From the NCBI RefSeq assembly GCF_020731415.2, contig NZ_CP088273.1:1245001-1309000 (forward strand): DNA of 64,000 nt, given 5' to 3'. Every line of letters begins with the position of its first letter. The stretch's first letter is position 1. Positions 45,433-54,776 of the stretch are shown one piece after another. The translations under genes and the position numbers were made by a program. Origin of the DNA: Phyllobacterium sp. T1293 (GTDB lineage Bacteria > Pseudomonadota > Alphaproteobacteria > Rhizobiales > Rhizobiaceae). The notes beneath the pieces were generated by a model. It did not search any database. It saw only the letters and a program-made list of their open reading frames with translations, and was not told the DNA's origin.

Positions 45433-46985
45433 GCCGCGTCCCTCGAAAGGGCCGTTCCCAAGGGCGTTGCCAGCTCCATCACCCGTTCTTCGGAAAACTC
45501 GGCATTTTCAATGATGCCGGTGGCCTTGCCTTCACACATCACGAGGATACGGCTGGAAAGTGCGAGAAGCTCTGGCAATTCCGAACTCACCATGATGATG
45601 GCTACACCTGATAGCGCGAGTTTCTTCAAAAGGTCGTAGATTTCGTCTTTCGCGCCTACATCGATGCCGCGGGTTGGTTCATCCAGCAGCACGACGCTTG
45701 GCCGGGTTTCCAGCCATTTACCCAGCACGACTTTCTGCTGGTTGCCACCGCTTAACTGATCAATCTTTTGATCCGGACCATCGCAACGCACATGCATCGA
45801 TTTTATCACCCGGTTTGCAACGGGATTTTCACGTCGCCGGTTGATCCAGCCAAGTGCTGCGAGCCATGGCAGGGACGGCAGTACGGCGTTTGATCGGATG
45901 TCTGCATCCATCAACAGGCCGGTTCCCTTCCGGTCTTCGGTCAGGAAAGCAATACCCTTGGTCACAGAACGTCGAGGCGTCAGCGAACGGGCGTTGAGAT
46001 GCGCACCACCACGGATGACTGTGCCAAAACGCTCACCGGTGGCGGCTCCGAAAATGAGTTCGAGCACTTCCGTGCGGCCCGATCCGAGCAATCCGCCAAT
46101 CCCAAGGATTTCGCCCGCATGGAGATCAAAACTCACATCATCGACGACATTATGCATTCTGCCGCGTGAATTGGGGCGGCGGAGGCCGAGATTGCGTGCG
46201 CAAAGCACGACCGGTCTGTCCGTTACGTCTGCCTTCGGTTCGGGAGCGGCGAGATCCCGGCCAACCATCATGCGGATGAGATCGTGTTCGCTCAAATCCT
46301 GCGCTTTGCGTGTGGCGATAAAATTCCCGTCTCGTAAAACGGTGATCTTGTCAGCCAGTGCAAATATTTCATTCATGCGGTGCGAGATGTAGACAATGGC
46401 GACACCATTTCGAGCCAGTTCGCGCACGAAATTGGCGAGCCGCTGTGCCTCGGTTTCCGACAATGCGGAGGTTGGTTCGTCCAGTATGAGTACATCCGCA
46501 TTCAGGGACAAAGCGCGCGCAATCTCCACAAGCTGCTGCTCGCCCACCCGCAAATTCTCCACATCGGCGCGTGGATCGATATCGATGCCAAATCTGCCTA
46601 GCAGGTCGGCACTCTTCTTCTCGATGCTGCTCCGATCAATAAACAAGCCTGCGATAAGAGGTTCGCGGCCAAGAAAAATATTCTCGGATACGCTGAGGCT
46701 TGGGATGAGGTTGAGTTCCTGATGGATGATGGCGATGCCGTTACGCTCGGCTTCCTTGGGTGAAGCAAAGTCGACCTCCTGCCCGCACACAAGCATGTCA
46801 CCGCCGCTGCGACGATGCACGCCACTGAGGATTTTCACCAGCGTCGACTTGCCCGCACCGTTCTCTCCCATGACAGCATGAATCTCGCCTGGATAAATAT
46901 CGAGATCGACGCTGCGCAGGGCAACAATATGGGCAAATGATTTGCTGATGCCGCGCATTGATACGATCGGCAGCTGACTATCCAA
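45429..46985 (-). CDS. Sugar ABC transporter ATP-binding protein (two NBDs)
   Basis: 518 residues from TTG 46985, preceded by GGGAGGAACAT at a good distance. A longer frame to 47144 would run through the regulator's 5' end and has no ribosome site. It has two nucleotide-binding domains as in RbsA/XylG. The first has Walker A GENGAGKSTLVKILSG and Walker B VLILDEPTSALSE. The second has degenerate Walker A GLLGSGRTEVLEL, signature LSGGNQQKVVLGKWL and VVLLDEPTRGIDVG. It energises the permease encoded next. The divergent GntR gene likely regulates it. Confidence 0.92.
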   Translation of the reverse strand: MDSQLPIVSMRGISKSFAHIVALRSVDLDIYPGEIHAVMGENGAGKSTLVKILSGVHRRSGGDMLVCGQEVDFASPKEAERNGIAIIHQELNLIPSLSVSENIFLGREPLIAGLFIDRSSIEKKSADLLGRFGIDIDPRADVENLRVGEQQLVEIARALSLNADVLILDEPTSALSETEAQRLANFVRELARNGVAIVYISHRMNEIFALADKITVLRDGNFIATRKAQDLSEHDLIRMMVGRDLAAPEPKADVTDRPVVLCARNLGLRRPNSRGRMHNVVDDVSFDLHAGEILGIGGLLGSGRTEVLELIFGAATGERFGTVIRGGAHLNARSLTPRRSVTKGIAFLTEDRKGTGLLMDADIRSNAVLPSLPWLAALGWINRRRENPVANRVIKSMHVRCDGPDQKIDQLSGGNQQKVVLGKWLETRPSVVLLDEPTRGIDVGAKDEIYDLLKKLALSGVAIIMVSSELPELLALSSRILVMCEGKATGIIENAEFSEERVMELATPLGTALSRDAA

Positions 46986-47021
46986 AATGTTCCTCCCAAA
47001 ACATTCTTTCAAGCTAATATG

Positions 47022-47031
47022 TAACATGTTA
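47022..47031. promoter_or_regulatory. TAACATGTTA palindrome in the divergent sugar-ABC/GntR promoter region
   Basis: A perfect ten-base palindrome between the TTG start at 46985 and the GTG start at 47122, about 37 bases upstream of the ATPase start. Its position in a divergent region makes it a candidate operator for the adjacent GntR-type regulator. Confidence 0.4.
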
Positions 47032-47121
47032 GATGTTATTGGGCGGGAGTCAAATGCTTCATTCCAATGAAATGAGGTTGGGTCGAATCTTTTGAATTGG
47101 GCATTTCGGGGAGCTTGGAAC

Positions 47122-47826
47122 GTGCAGTTGGGATCAGGCGGCAAGAACTACCGGGAACAGAAGGTTGTCGCGGTCACACGCAAGGACCAAGTCTATTCGA
47201 TCCTGCGCCAGGCCATCATTTCATCGCAGCTCGCTCCCGGCGAAGCTATCCGGAAAGAGCTTGTAGCCCTGCAGCTTGGTGTATCGCGCACCCCTGTCAG
47301 CGATGCCATCAATCGTCTCGCCGATGAGGGTCTGGTGGAGATCTACCCGCAAACCGGGACGTTCGTTGCACGATTGCGGCTCGACAAGATCGAGACCGCC
47401 CAGTTTGTGCGTATCGCGCTGGAAACGGCTGCGATCCGGCGAGCAGCGGAGCGGAGTTCATCAGAGACGGTCATCCGTCTTCAGAACAATCTGGCGCAAC
47501 AACGCAAGGCAGCAGATTCCAGAGATTTTGAAGGCTTCTATGCGCTTGATGAGGAGCTTCACGATATGATCTGCGATGCTGCAGGTCTGGTTGGCTTGCG
47601 CGAGATCGCCTCGAAGGAGCGCAGCCAGATCGACCGGGTGCGGCGCCTCCTCCTCCATTACGAAACGCGCATGGTTGAAACCCTGAAAGAACATGAGGCG
47701 ATTGTCGCTGCCATTGCTGATAAGAGCGTTGAACGCGCGGTGGCTACAATGGAAGATCATATTTCCAAAATGGGGAAAATGCTTCTGCAGTTGCAGACCA
47801 AGCGGCCGGAACTCTTCGCCAGCTAG
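47122..47826 (+). CDS. GntR-family transcriptional regulator, FCD subfamily
   Basis: 234 residues from GTG 47122, where GGGGAG lies eight bases upstream; the TTG at 47092 is less likely. The winged helix is KDQVYSILRQAIISSQLAPG and ELVALQLGVSRTPVSDAINR with RLADEGLVEIYPQTGTFVAR. The C-terminal all-helical FCD domain (about 90-225) ends VERAVATMEDHISKMGKMLL. It is divergent from the sugar ABC operon and most likely controls it, with a sugar acid or sugar as effector (inference). Confidence 0.9.
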   Translation: MQLGSGGKNYREQKVVAVTRKDQVYSILRQAIISSQLAPGEAIRKELVALQLGVSRTPVSDAINRLADEGLVEIYPQTGTFVARLRLDKIETAQFVRIALETAAIRRAAERSSSETVIRLQNNLAQQRKAADSRDFEGFYALDEELHDMICDAAGLVGLREIASKERSQIDRVRRLLLHYETRMVETLKEHEAIVAAIADKSVERAVATMEDHISKMGKMLLQLQTKRPELFAS

Positions 47827-47835
47827 AAGCCTGCC

Positions 47836-48411
47836 CTACTCCGCATGGAGATCCCGCGCAATTGCCGGGCCGACCTGCAAATCCCGAAATGTCGCTTCAA
47901 AGCCTGCCCGCTGCGGTGAACATGCCATGATACCAACCGATGCATCTGCATTGGAAAATGGTGCAAGGCGCGCAAGCTGCCATGGTGCATCATTGATCGC
48001 AAATTGCACACGCACGGCGTCGTCATGCCGGGTAAGCCTTATATGCACATCATCGCCGGTATGGGCGCCATGCAGCGGAATAACCGACCAGTCTGAAATC
48101 CGGTTTGTCACAACGACACTGAAATGCATCAAGCCATCGGTGTATTCGATGCCGGTCTTGATCCAGTTCCCGGCGTCAATGCGAAGCATAAGCCCCGCCT
48201 GATCATAAAGCTCCTTGTAGTCACCACGTACAGTGACGCTCGCGCTGAAGTCACCGCTGATCGGTGTCAGATAGGCGTGACCATTGTCACGCTCGAATCC
48301 ATAGAATGTTCGCTGCCAGAAATCGGTGTTTTGACCCGTTGAAAGCGAGAGTTCGCGTGCATCGCCCCGAAAGGATGCGGGCTCATTAAGCCAGTGGAAC
48401 AGCATGGTCAT
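47836..48411 (-). CDS. DUF1349-family protein
   Basis: 191 residues from ATG 48411, where GGAGAGATATTC precedes; a longer frame to 48453 lacks a ribosome site. The domain includes FHWLNEPASFRGDARELSLS, FWQRTFYGFERDNGHAYLTP, YDQAGLMLRIDAGNWIKTGI and GIMACSPQRAGFEATFRDLQ. This is the concanavalin-like beta-sandwich family DUF1349, associated with sugar metabolism in other genomes. It is convergent with the GntR gene, so perhaps part of the same sugar locus. Confidence 0.9.
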   Translation of the reverse strand: MTMLFHWLNEPASFRGDARELSLSTGQNTDFWQRTFYGFERDNGHAYLTPISGDFSASVTVRGDYKELYDQAGLMLRIDAGNWIKTGIEYTDGLMHFSVVVTNRISDWSVIPLHGAHTGDDVHIRLTRHDDAVRVQFAINDAPWQLARLAPFSNADASVGIMACSPQRAGFEATFRDLQVGPAIARDLHAE

Positions 48412-48527
48412 GAATATCTCTCCGCAAGCGAATCCAATCGGGATATGGCGCAAACGGGTAATAGCAGATTGTCACGCGCGCAAAAACTGTGCCGCCAGCG
48501 GTGCAATCCTGCTTTTAAACAGGTGTT

Positions 48528-48821
48528 TTACGAGTGGAGTGTTTCAGGGCGTTTGTTAGTTGGTGTAAAACGAAAGGGTTGCTGAAAATACCCCTTCTCC
48601 GCCAGAACATTCAGTTCGCGATTTGCCGCCATCACCGCCAGTTCATCAACATCGTGGACACCGCTTTCATAGATGGCGATCACGATCTTGGCGAGCTGGT
48701 TGCAACGCACATGGGTTTTCGGGCAGCGATCCAGCATCTTTGATGCCCGGTCATGGGCGTGCTGCATGATATCCCAATCCGTGGTGGAGTGGATGCGTTG
48801 GTCCCTGCTTGAAAAAGGCAT
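48528..48821 (-). CDS. Small hypothetical protein (97 aa)
   Basis: 97 residues. AGGGAG lies before the ATG at 48821. A helix-rich sequence with ASKMLDRCPKTHVRCNQLAK and VIAIYESGVHDVDELAVMAA; no known motif. It lies divergent from the iron transporter with a 287-base gap. The composition is normal for the window and the start has a good ribosome site, so it is probably a real cytoplasmic protein. Confidence 0.65.
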   Translation of the reverse strand: MPFSSRDQRIHSTTDWDIMQHAHDRASKMLDRCPKTHVRCNQLAKIVIAIYESGVHDVDELAVMAANRELNVLAEKGYFQQPFRFTPTNKRPETLHS

Positions 48822-48918
48822 GACACACTCCCTGATATGGCTTGGTCTTTTGCTGTGCCGCTATTGTAGCCAAGACTGGCAGATAAGATTTGCGGGGCTG
48901 AAATTCAGTAGATTCCTC

Positions 48919-48936
48919 TTTGCCTGGTATGGCAAA
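48919..48936. promoter_or_regulatory. Dyad TTTGCC-N6-GGCAAA upstream of the iron transporter
   Basis: A perfect six-base inverted repeat with a six-base spacer in the 287-base gap between the small hypothetical gene and fbpA-like gene. It does not match the RirA (TGA-N9-TCA) or Irr boxes known in rhizobia as I recall them. It may be an operator for either gene. Confidence 0.35.
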
Positions 48937-49108
48937 TCACACTCTTTGAAATCATACATAACATCTTCGTGATGCCGGTTTCATGGCCAAACCGCGGTCA
49001 TTTTTGTTGACCGTACCGCTCATGTTTTGTATGGCTCGATTGTTCCGTGGGCAGTTGCCGATACGACAAAAATTTGCTCTGCAAGCCTTACAAATCAAAG
49101 GGGTTTTT

Positions 49109-50119
49109 ATGAAAATCAACTTTCCGACTATTGCCAGTGTCGCCGCGCTCGCGGTTGCCATCATTGCCTCACCCGCTATGGCGCAAAATGCCGACGGTAT
49201 TGTTGTGTACAACGCCCAGCACGAAAGCCTGACCAAGGAATGGGCCGATGGCTTTACCAAGGAAACGGGCATCAAGGTGACGATCCGCAATGGCAAGGAC
49301 ATGGAACTGGCCAACCAGATCGTTCAGGAAGGTGCCGCCTCACCCGCCGATGCGTTCCTGACGGAAAACTCTCCGGGAGTGGTGCTTGTCGATAATGCCA
49401 AGCTCTTCGCGCCGCTCGACAAGGCTGTGCTTGATCAGGTTCCAGCGAATTTCCGCCCTGAACATGGCCGCTGGACCGGCGTTGCTGCCCGTTCAACCGT
49501 ATTTGCCTATGACAAGACGAAGCTGACTGAAGACAAACTGCCAAAGTCCCTGCTCGACCTTGCTGATACCAGCTGGAAAGGTCGCTGGGGTGCAGCACCA
49601 GCAGGCGCTGACTTTCAGGCCATCGTCAGTGCGCTTCTGGAACTGAAAGGTGAAGAAACCACAGCCAAATGGTTGAAGGCACTGAAAGAAAATTCAAAAG
49701 CCTATAAGGGCAACAGCGTTGCCATGAAAGCCGTTAACGCGGGTGAAATCGAAGGCGCCGTCATTTATCACTACTACTATTTTGGCGATAAGGCCAAGAC
49801 AGGCGAAAACACCAAGAATGTTTCCCTGCACTACTTCAAACATGAAGATCCGGGTGCATTTGTCAGCATTTCCGGTGGCGGTGTCCTCGCTTCAAGCAAG
49901 CATAAGGAAGACGCGCAGGCATTCCTGAAGTGGGTTACGGGCAAGGCTGGTCAGGCAATCCTGAAGGACGGCGATTCCTTCGAATATGCCGTTGGCAAGG
50001 ATGCTGCTTCCAATGCGGCACTCGTGCCCTTGGCTGATCTGCAGGCCCCGAAGGTTGAACCTTCCAAGCTCAACAGCAAGAAGGTCACTGATCTGATGAC
50101 TGCTGCGGGTCTGCTGTAA
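49109..50119 (+). CDS. Iron(III) ABC transporter, periplasmic binding protein (FbpA-like)
   Basis: 336 residues from ATG 49109, where AAAGGGG lies just upstream. A signal peptide ends at AMAQNADG. Features of FbpA/AfuA proteins: GIVVYNAQHESLTKEWADGF, GRWTGVAARSTVFAYDKTKL and the tyrosine-rich iron site VIYHYYYFGDKAKTGE (adjacent Tyr residues). GGGVLASSKHKEDAQAFLKW follows. It binds ferric iron or a ferric complex in the periplasm. The permease and ATPase genes follow on the same strand. Confidence 0.9.
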   Translation: MKINFPTIASVAALAVAIIASPAMAQNADGIVVYNAQHESLTKEWADGFTKETGIKVTIRNGKDMELANQIVQEGAASPADAFLTENSPGVVLVDNAKLFAPLDKAVLDQVPANFRPEHGRWTGVAARSTVFAYDKTKLTEDKLPKSLLDLADTSWKGRWGAAPAGADFQAIVSALLELKGEETTAKWLKALKENSKAYKGNSVAMKAVNAGEIEGAVIYHYYYFGDKAKTGENTKNVSLHYFKHEDPGAFVSISGGGVLASSKHKEDAQAFLKWVTGKAGQAILKDGDSFEYAVGKDAASNAALVPLADLQAPKVEPSKLNSKKVTDLMTAAGLL

Positions 50120-50157
50120 TCCTGACGCCGATAATCCGGCACTGAAAAAACGACCGG

Positions 50158-50193
50158 CACCCCCTGCAGCGACATTTGGTCCTGCGGGGGGTG
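50158..50193 (+). terminator. Attenuator-like hairpin between binding protein and permease
   Basis: CACCCCCTGCAG (50158-50169) pairs with CTGCGGGGGGTG (50182-50193) with one wobble, then TTCTTCTATTTTCC follows. It lies 38 bases past the binding-protein stop. Such partial terminators raise binding-protein levels relative to permease. Confidence 0.55.
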
Positions 50194-50269
50194 TTCTTCT
50201 ATTTTCCTTCAGATAAGAAGGCCAATCAGGCCGCTGCGAAGCGCCCATGCCCATGAAAGCAAATGTGAA

Positions 50270-51859
50270 TTGGTATCATCAGGATCAATAAGCAGCACAG
50301 CCGCTTCGCCGCTGCCGCCGGTGCCACTGAAAGTCAGGCGCCGCTTGCCGTTCCTGTCTGTTTTTGGCCTTGCGGGTCTTGTCGCGGCTTTTAGCCTGCT
50401 TCCACTCGGGTTTGTTATCTGGGTTACTGTTCAGACCGGCTGGGACACGGTCATTGCATTGGTGTTTCGCGGCCGCGTCGGGGAACTCCTGATCAATACG
50501 GTCTTGCTGGAAGTCTGGACGATCCCGCTTTCAATCCTTCTCGCAGTCAGTCTCGCATGGCTCACGGAGCGCACTGATCTGCCCGGTGCGCGGCTTTGGG
50601 CATGGCTGGCCGTTGCGCCGCTTGCTGTACCGGCATTTGTCCACAGCTATGCCTGGATCAGCATTGCGCCAAGCCTGCATGGCCTGTCCGGCGGGGTTCT
50701 CGTTTCCGTGCTTGCCTATTTCCCGTTTCTTTATCTGCCGGTTGCTGCCCAGATGCGGCGTGTCGATCCGGCCATGGAAGATGTCGGCGCATCGCTTGGG
50801 CTTGGTCCGTGGCGTGTGTTTTTCCGCGTATTGCTGCCGCAGCTGCGCTTTGCGATTTGCGGCGGTTCGCTGCTGATCGGCCTGCACCTTCTGGCGGAAT
50901 ACGGTCTTTTTGTCATGATCCGGTTCGATACTTTCGCCACGGCAATCGTCGACCAGTTCCAATCGACGTTCAACGGCCCTGCTGCCAATATGCTGGCGGG
51001 GGTATTGGTGTTGTGTTGTGCGGGTTTGCTGGGGCTTGAAGTCCTGATCCGCGGCAATGAACGTTATGCACGCGTGGGCTCAGGTTCAGCGCGTCCGATC
51101 ACCAGACATCGGCTTGGCTGGTTTACCCTTCCCTGCCTGCTGATCCCTTTGACTACCACGGCACTGGCGCTCGGTGTTCCCTTTGTGACACTGACACGCT
51201 GGCTCATTGCCGGAGGAGCGGCAGTCTGGGATATTGATGCCATCAGCACGGCATTTTCCACTACACTTCTTCTGGCTGTTGCCGGAGCCCTTCTGGCCAC
51301 GGTTGCGGTCATCCCCATGGCATGGCTTTCCGTCAGAGCGCCCGGCCGCGTCCAACGCGTGCTTGAGGCTTGCCATTACTATGTCGGTTCCCTGCCCGGC
51401 GTTGTTGTTGCGCTGGCTCTTGTAACGATCACGGTGCGCGTTGTCCTGCCGCTCTATCAGACCGTAGCGACGCTGCTTCTGGCCTATGGCCTGCTTTTTC
51501 TGCCGCGTGCATTGGTGGGCCTGCGCTCCAGCATTGCCCAAGCTCCCGTCGAGCTTGAACGGGCTGCCATGGCGCTTGGACGAACGCCCGCGCAGGCGGT
51601 GATGCAGATTACCATGCGACTGGCGACGCCGGGCGCTGCCGCCAGCGTGGCGCTCGTTGCACTTGGCATTACCAATGAACTGACGGCAACGCTGATGCTC
51701 GCCCCCAATGGTACACGCACGCTGGCCACGGAATTCTGGGCGCTGACCAGTGAGATTGATTATGCGGCGGCGGCACCCTATGCACTGATGATGGTTGTGC
51801 TGTCACTCCCGTTGACACTTCTGCTGCACGCCCAATCAAAACGGATTGTTGGACGATGA
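50270..51859 (+). CDS. Iron(III) ABC transporter permease (FbpB-like)
   Basis: 529 residues if started at TTG 50270; no good ribosome site is visible and GTG 50321 is another choice, so the N-terminus is uncertain. It has about twelve spans in two homologous halves, typical of the fused iron permeases. The EAA-like loops are [20 protein letters not shown] and [20 protein letters not shown]. It overlaps the ATPase start by four bases. Confidence 0.88.
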   Translation: MVSSGSISSTAASPLPPVPLKVRRRLPFLSVFGLAGLVAAFSLLPLGFVIWVTVQTGWDTVIALVFRGRVGELLINTVLLEVWTIPLSILLAVSLAWLTERTDLPGARLWAWLAVAPLAVPAFVHSYAWISIAPSLHGLSGGVLVSVLAYFPFLYLPVAAQMRRVDPAMEDVGASLGLGPWRVFFRVLLPQLRFAICGGSLLIGLHLLAEYGLFVMIRFDTFATAIVDQFQSTFNGPAANMLAGVLVLCCAGLLGLEVLIRGNERYARVGSGSARPITRHRLGWFTLPCLLIPLTTTALALGVPFVTLTRWLIAGGAAVWDIDAISTAFSTTLLLAVAGALLATVAVIPMAWLSVRAPGRVQRVLEACHYYVGSLPGVVVALALVTITVRVVLPLYQTVATLLLAYGLLFLPRALVGLRSSIAQAPVELERAAMALGRTPAQAVMQITMRLATPGAAASVALVALGITNELTATLMLAPNGTRTLATEFWALTSEIDYAAAAPYALMMVVLSLPLTLLLHAQSKRIVGR

Positions 51860-52938
51860 CCTTTCTTGACATTCAGGGCGTAACAAAACGCTATGGCGTG
51901 ACCTCAGCGGTTGATGATGTGACGCTCTCCATTGAAGCGGGCAGCCGCACGGCCATTGTGGGACCGTCAGGGTCTGGCAAGACAACATTGCTCCGTCTTA
52001 TCGGCGGCTTTGAAGCGCCCGATGACGGTCGGATAACACTTAAGAACGAGGTTCTGGCAGAAGGCCCCTCAATCGTTCCCGCGCACCGTCGCAGCGTCGG
52101 CTTTGTCACGCAGGATGGCTCGCTGTTTCCACATCTGACCGTTGCTGCCAATATCGGGTTTGGGTTGGACAAACGCAGCCCGGACCGTGATCGGCGTGTT
52201 CTGGAACTCATGGACATGGTGGAACTTGACCGCGTCATGCTTCACCGTCGCCCGCATCAACTGTCGGGAGGACAGCAGCAGCGCGTGTCCCTTGCGCGCG
52301 CACTCGCACGACAACCCCAATTGATGCTGCTCGACGAGCCGTTCTCGGCCCTCGATACGGGCTTGCGTGAAAACATGCGCAAAGTGGTTGCGGAAGTACT
52401 GAAAAGAGCTGGGATTACGACCATTTTGGTGACGCATGATCAGGCGGAAGCCCTTTCCTTTGCCGATCATGTTGCGGTGATGCGGCAGGGAAAACTGGTT
52501 CAGGCAGGCCCGCCGCGCACCTTGTATCTCAACCCGACAGACCCTACGACAGCATCCTTTCTCGGCGATGCCATTCTTTTGCCGGCCGAACTTGGTGACG
52601 GATGGGTTGATTGCGCCTTTGGCCGCCTCCCCGCAAAGACCCATAAGCGTCTTGGTGCTGCGGAAATCATGCTGCGCCCGGAACAGTTGAGCCTCGTCAC
52701 AGTGCCCGAAAAGGAAGCCATGGCGGCGCTCGACAATACCGTTCGCTATGGCAAGGTGGTTGATATTGAATTCGGCGGCGCCGTATGCACGTTGATGGTT
52801 GCGATCCTTGATAATCAGAGCGCTTTCAATGGCGGGACACCCGCGCCGGTACAGATCAGATGTTCTGCAGTCAATTTGCCTTCAATTGGTGATCACGTCC
52901 GCATTGAAGTCCTTGGCGAGCCGCATATATTTGCCTGA
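51856..52938 (+). CDS. Iron(III) ABC transporter ATP-binding protein (FbpC-like)
   Basis: 360 residues. Walker [20 protein letters not shown]-loop [13 protein letters not shown], signature [17 protein letters not shown], Walker [16 protein letters not shown] and switch His in [15 protein letters not shown]. The C-terminal domain (about 245-360, TOBE_2-like) includes [16 protein letters not shown]. It energises iron import and completes the fbpABC-type operon. Confidence 0.93.
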   Translation: MTFLDIQGVTKRYGVTSAVDDVTLSIEAGSRTAIVGPSGSGKTTLLRLIGGFEAPDDGRITLKNEVLAEGPSIVPAHRRSVGFVTQDGSLFPHLTVAANIGFGLDKRSPDRDRRVLELMDMVELDRVMLHRRPHQLSGGQQQRVSLARALARQPQLMLLDEPFSALDTGLRENMRKVVAEVLKRAGITTILVTHDQAEALSFADHVAVMRQGKLVQAGPPRTLYLNPTDPTTASFLGDAILLPAELGDGWVDCAFGRLPAKTHKRLGAAEIMLRPEQLSLVTVPEKEAMAALDNTVRYGKVVDIEFGGAVCTLMVAILDNQSAFNGGTPAPVQIRCSAVNLPSIGDHVRIEVLGEPHIFA

Positions 52939-53007
52939 TGCGATTGCTGTTCCGATTATCGGAAGAGCAATATGCCAAACAAGCATGCTCCCCGGAAGGA
53001 ACGCTCC

Positions 53008-53520
53008 ATGTCGCTTTCAATGTACCAGATTTCAGTCCCGGTCTTTATCCGCGGCTTTTCAATTCTCTCGGCGCTGATTGCCAAAGCCGAGGCCTATGCC
53101 GCGGAAAAGAAGATCGACCCTAACGTACTCGTCAATGCCCGTCTTGCACCGGATATGCTGCCGTTCTCAGGTCAGGTCCAGCGTGCCAGCGATACATCCA
53201 AAGCAACGATTGGCCGCCTGACCGATGTCAAAACACCAAGCTTTCCTGATACCGAGACAAGTTTCGCCGATCTGAAAACGCGCATTGCCAATACGGTGGC
53301 TTTTCTGGAAGGCCTCGACGTATCGGCGCTTGACACCAGTGATCAGCGTGAAGTGACCTTGAGTTTCGGTGAAAACAAGGCACATCTCGACGGGCATGGT
53401 TACATGTTGAAGTTCGCTTTACCGAACTTCTTTTTCCACATCACCACGGCACACGACATCCTCCGGCACAATGGTGTTCCCATTGGCAAGCTGGATTATC
53501 TGGGTGCTTACAGCAACTGA
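53008..53520 (+). CDS. DUF1993-family protein
   Basis: 170 residues from ATG 53008, which has GGAAGGA upstream; the frame from 52972 adds twelve odd residues. Begins MSLSMYQISVPVFIRGFSIL and includes ARLAPDMLPFSGQVQRASDT, SFADLKTRIANTVAFLEGLD, LPNFFFHITTAHDILRHNGV and PIGKLDYLG. It belongs to the DinB-like four-helix-bundle group (DUF1993) of unknown function. It follows the iron ATPase gene by 69 bases, probably independently expressed. Confidence 0.9.
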   Translation: MSLSMYQISVPVFIRGFSILSALIAKAEAYAAEKKIDPNVLVNARLAPDMLPFSGQVQRASDTSKATIGRLTDVKTPSFPDTETSFADLKTRIANTVAFLEGLDVSALDTSDQREVTLSFGENKAHLDGHGYMLKFALPNFFFHITTAHDILRHNGVPIGKLDYLGAYSN

Positions 53521-53538
53521 ATGTAGGCGTCAGAGCGA

Positions 53539-53901
53539 CTAGCGCTGCCTGGCTTTGCGGGCAGCGTAGCGGCGATCACGTTCGGCCTTGCGTTCGGCTT
53601 CGTCAGCAAGAACGCGCGCGATGCGGTTGCTGGATTCAGCCTGCATCGCATTTGCTGCAGCCGCTGCTGCTTCGGCAGCTGCGGCGGCTTCCGCAAGTTT
53701 ACGGTCCCGCTCTTCCTGCTTTATCCGTTCGCGTTCTGCCTGCCGTGCTGCGCGCGCAGCGGCGATTGCTTCCCGTTCCGCACGCTTGGCCAACATTTCA
53801 GGGTCTGTCGGCTTTGGGGCTTTTTCGAACTTTTTGAGAAGCAGTTGCTTAGCCTCGGCCGCCGCTTTGCGGCGATCGGCAAATTCATTAAGGTGTTTCA
53901 A
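53539..53901 (-). CDS. DUF6481-like alanine/charge-rich protein
   Basis: 120 residues from the TTG at 53901, chosen because AAGGA lies about ten bases upstream and the first residues (MKHLNEFADRRKAAAEAKQL) match the family start; a frame open to 53997 is the alternative. The whole protein is helical and charged: KFEKAPKPTDPEMLAKRAER, EREAIAAARAARQAERERIK and LAEAAAAAEAAAAAANAMQA, ending with RKARQR. This resembles DUF6481, common in rhizobia next to stress genes. It probably forms a coiled coil. Function unknown. Confidence 0.7.
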   Translation of the reverse strand: MKHLNEFADRRKAAAEAKQLLLKKFEKAPKPTDPEMLAKRAEREAIAAARAARQAERERIKQEERDRKLAEAAAAAEAAAAAANAMQAESSNRIARVLADEAERKAERDRRYAARKARQR

Positions 53902-54209
53902 TCCGGGGTAGTCCTTGTATGGGTCATCTGGATATCTGCTGGAGGCGCCCTCGGCAATATTGCCGGTTGCGCAACAGTGCGCCGCATCGTGCAGCACCGC
54001 AGATATGCATCCTGTAACCTACCCGGCACGCTGTGACAATAAAAGCTCGTCGCAAACCGCAATTGAATTATCAAGTTTTCAGGCTCAATGTAACATCTGG
54101 TGTCGATGACACAAAAAGAAGGTGAAAACCCGAGGGCTAATCACCATATCTGTGATGTATCGAGGCACAGAAACCTGTCGCTCTGAACAGGTGCCTAGGG
54201 GAGAGCAAA
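53902..54209. other. Intergenic region with a leader hairpin
   Basis: About 308 bases between the divergent DUF6481-like gene and the 54210 gene. It holds ACCTGT (54173-54178) and ACAGGT (54187-54192), an eight-base-loop hairpin extended by AGGC/GCCT, directly ahead of the GGGGAG ribosome site (54198-54203) of the next gene. No other gene was seen here. Confidence 0.45.
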
Positions 54210-54536
54210 ATGGCTCACATTGAATACCAGCTGCATGCCTTTGATCTTGATAGCAAATTTGGTTTTGCTGATGGTAACATGTTTGGGTCTTTGCTGCGTG
54301 AAAAGCTAGGCAAGCTGGCTCCCAACAAACGTGAGGTTCTGGTGGAATGCGTCAAACGCTTTCTGCTTCCGGCAATTCCGCGCCGTGTCAGGACCATGAT
54401 TGTTGCCAAGGGACACAACCCGATCCGCCTTGTTGATGGCGAAACGATCGATGATGTGGAAGATGTGACCGTCGGCATCAAGGAAAAAGACGTGTTGCAC
54501 ATAGCAATTGAGCTTTTGCGCCGCACGAAAAAGTAA
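54210..54536 (+). CDS. Hypothetical protein (108 aa)
   Basis: 108 residues from ATG 54210 with GGGGAG upstream. No family was recognised. The middle reads KLGKLAPNKREVLVECVKRF, LLPAIPRRVRTMIVAKGHNP; the C-terminus, DDVEDVTVGIKEKDVLHIAI, ends in basic ELLRRTKK. It looks like a small soluble alpha-beta protein. The 5' leader has a hairpin just ahead of the ribosome site. It is convergent with the Mop gene. Confidence 0.75.
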   Translation: MAHIEYQLHAFDLDSKFGFADGNMFGSLLREKLGKLAPNKREVLVECVKRFLLPAIPRRVRTMIVAKGHNPIRLVDGETIDDVEDVTVGIKEKDVLHIAIELLRRTKK

Positions 54537-54558
54537 CGCCGCATGTTTCCACGCGGCG
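54537..54558. terminator. Hairpin between convergent genes
   Basis: CGCCGC (54537-54542) pairs with GCGGCG (54553-54558) around a ten-base loop, immediately after the stop at 54536 and 11 bases before the end of the Mop gene on the other strand. No T-run. Confidence 0.4.
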
Positions 54559-54569
54559 CTTAGCGGTGA

Positions 54570-54776
54570 TCAGTCGACAGCGACCATAACATCAGACGCT
54601 TTCACAACCGCGTAGGCGCTGTTGCCTACCTTGAGTTGCAATTCATCGACTGCCTCATTGGTGATGGATGCAGTGACGATTGATCCGCCCACATCGATAC
54701 GCACATGAGCCGTCGTGGCTCCCTTGGTGACTTCGACGATGGTACCCTTCAAGCGATTGCGCGCGCTGATTTTCAT
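54570..54776 (-). CDS. Molybdate-binding Mop/TOBE-domain protein
   Basis: 68 residues forming one Mop domain: ISARNRLKGTIVEVTKGATT, then AHVRIDVGGSIVTASITNEA and AYAVVKASDVMVAVD. Such stand-alone molbindins bind molybdate or tungstate in the cytoplasm and serve as storage or homeostasis proteins. GGAG lies a few bases before the ATG. No molybdate transporter is nearby. Confidence 0.92.
   Translation of the reverse strand: MKISARNRLKGTIVEVTKGATTAHVRIDVGGSIVTASITNEAVDELQLKVGNSAYAVVKASDVMVAVD

Noticed and set aside
53588..53911. Plus-strand frame rich in Ala and Ser
   Set aside because: Antisense of the Ala-rich DUF6481-like gene; the low-complexity sequence keeps both strands open.
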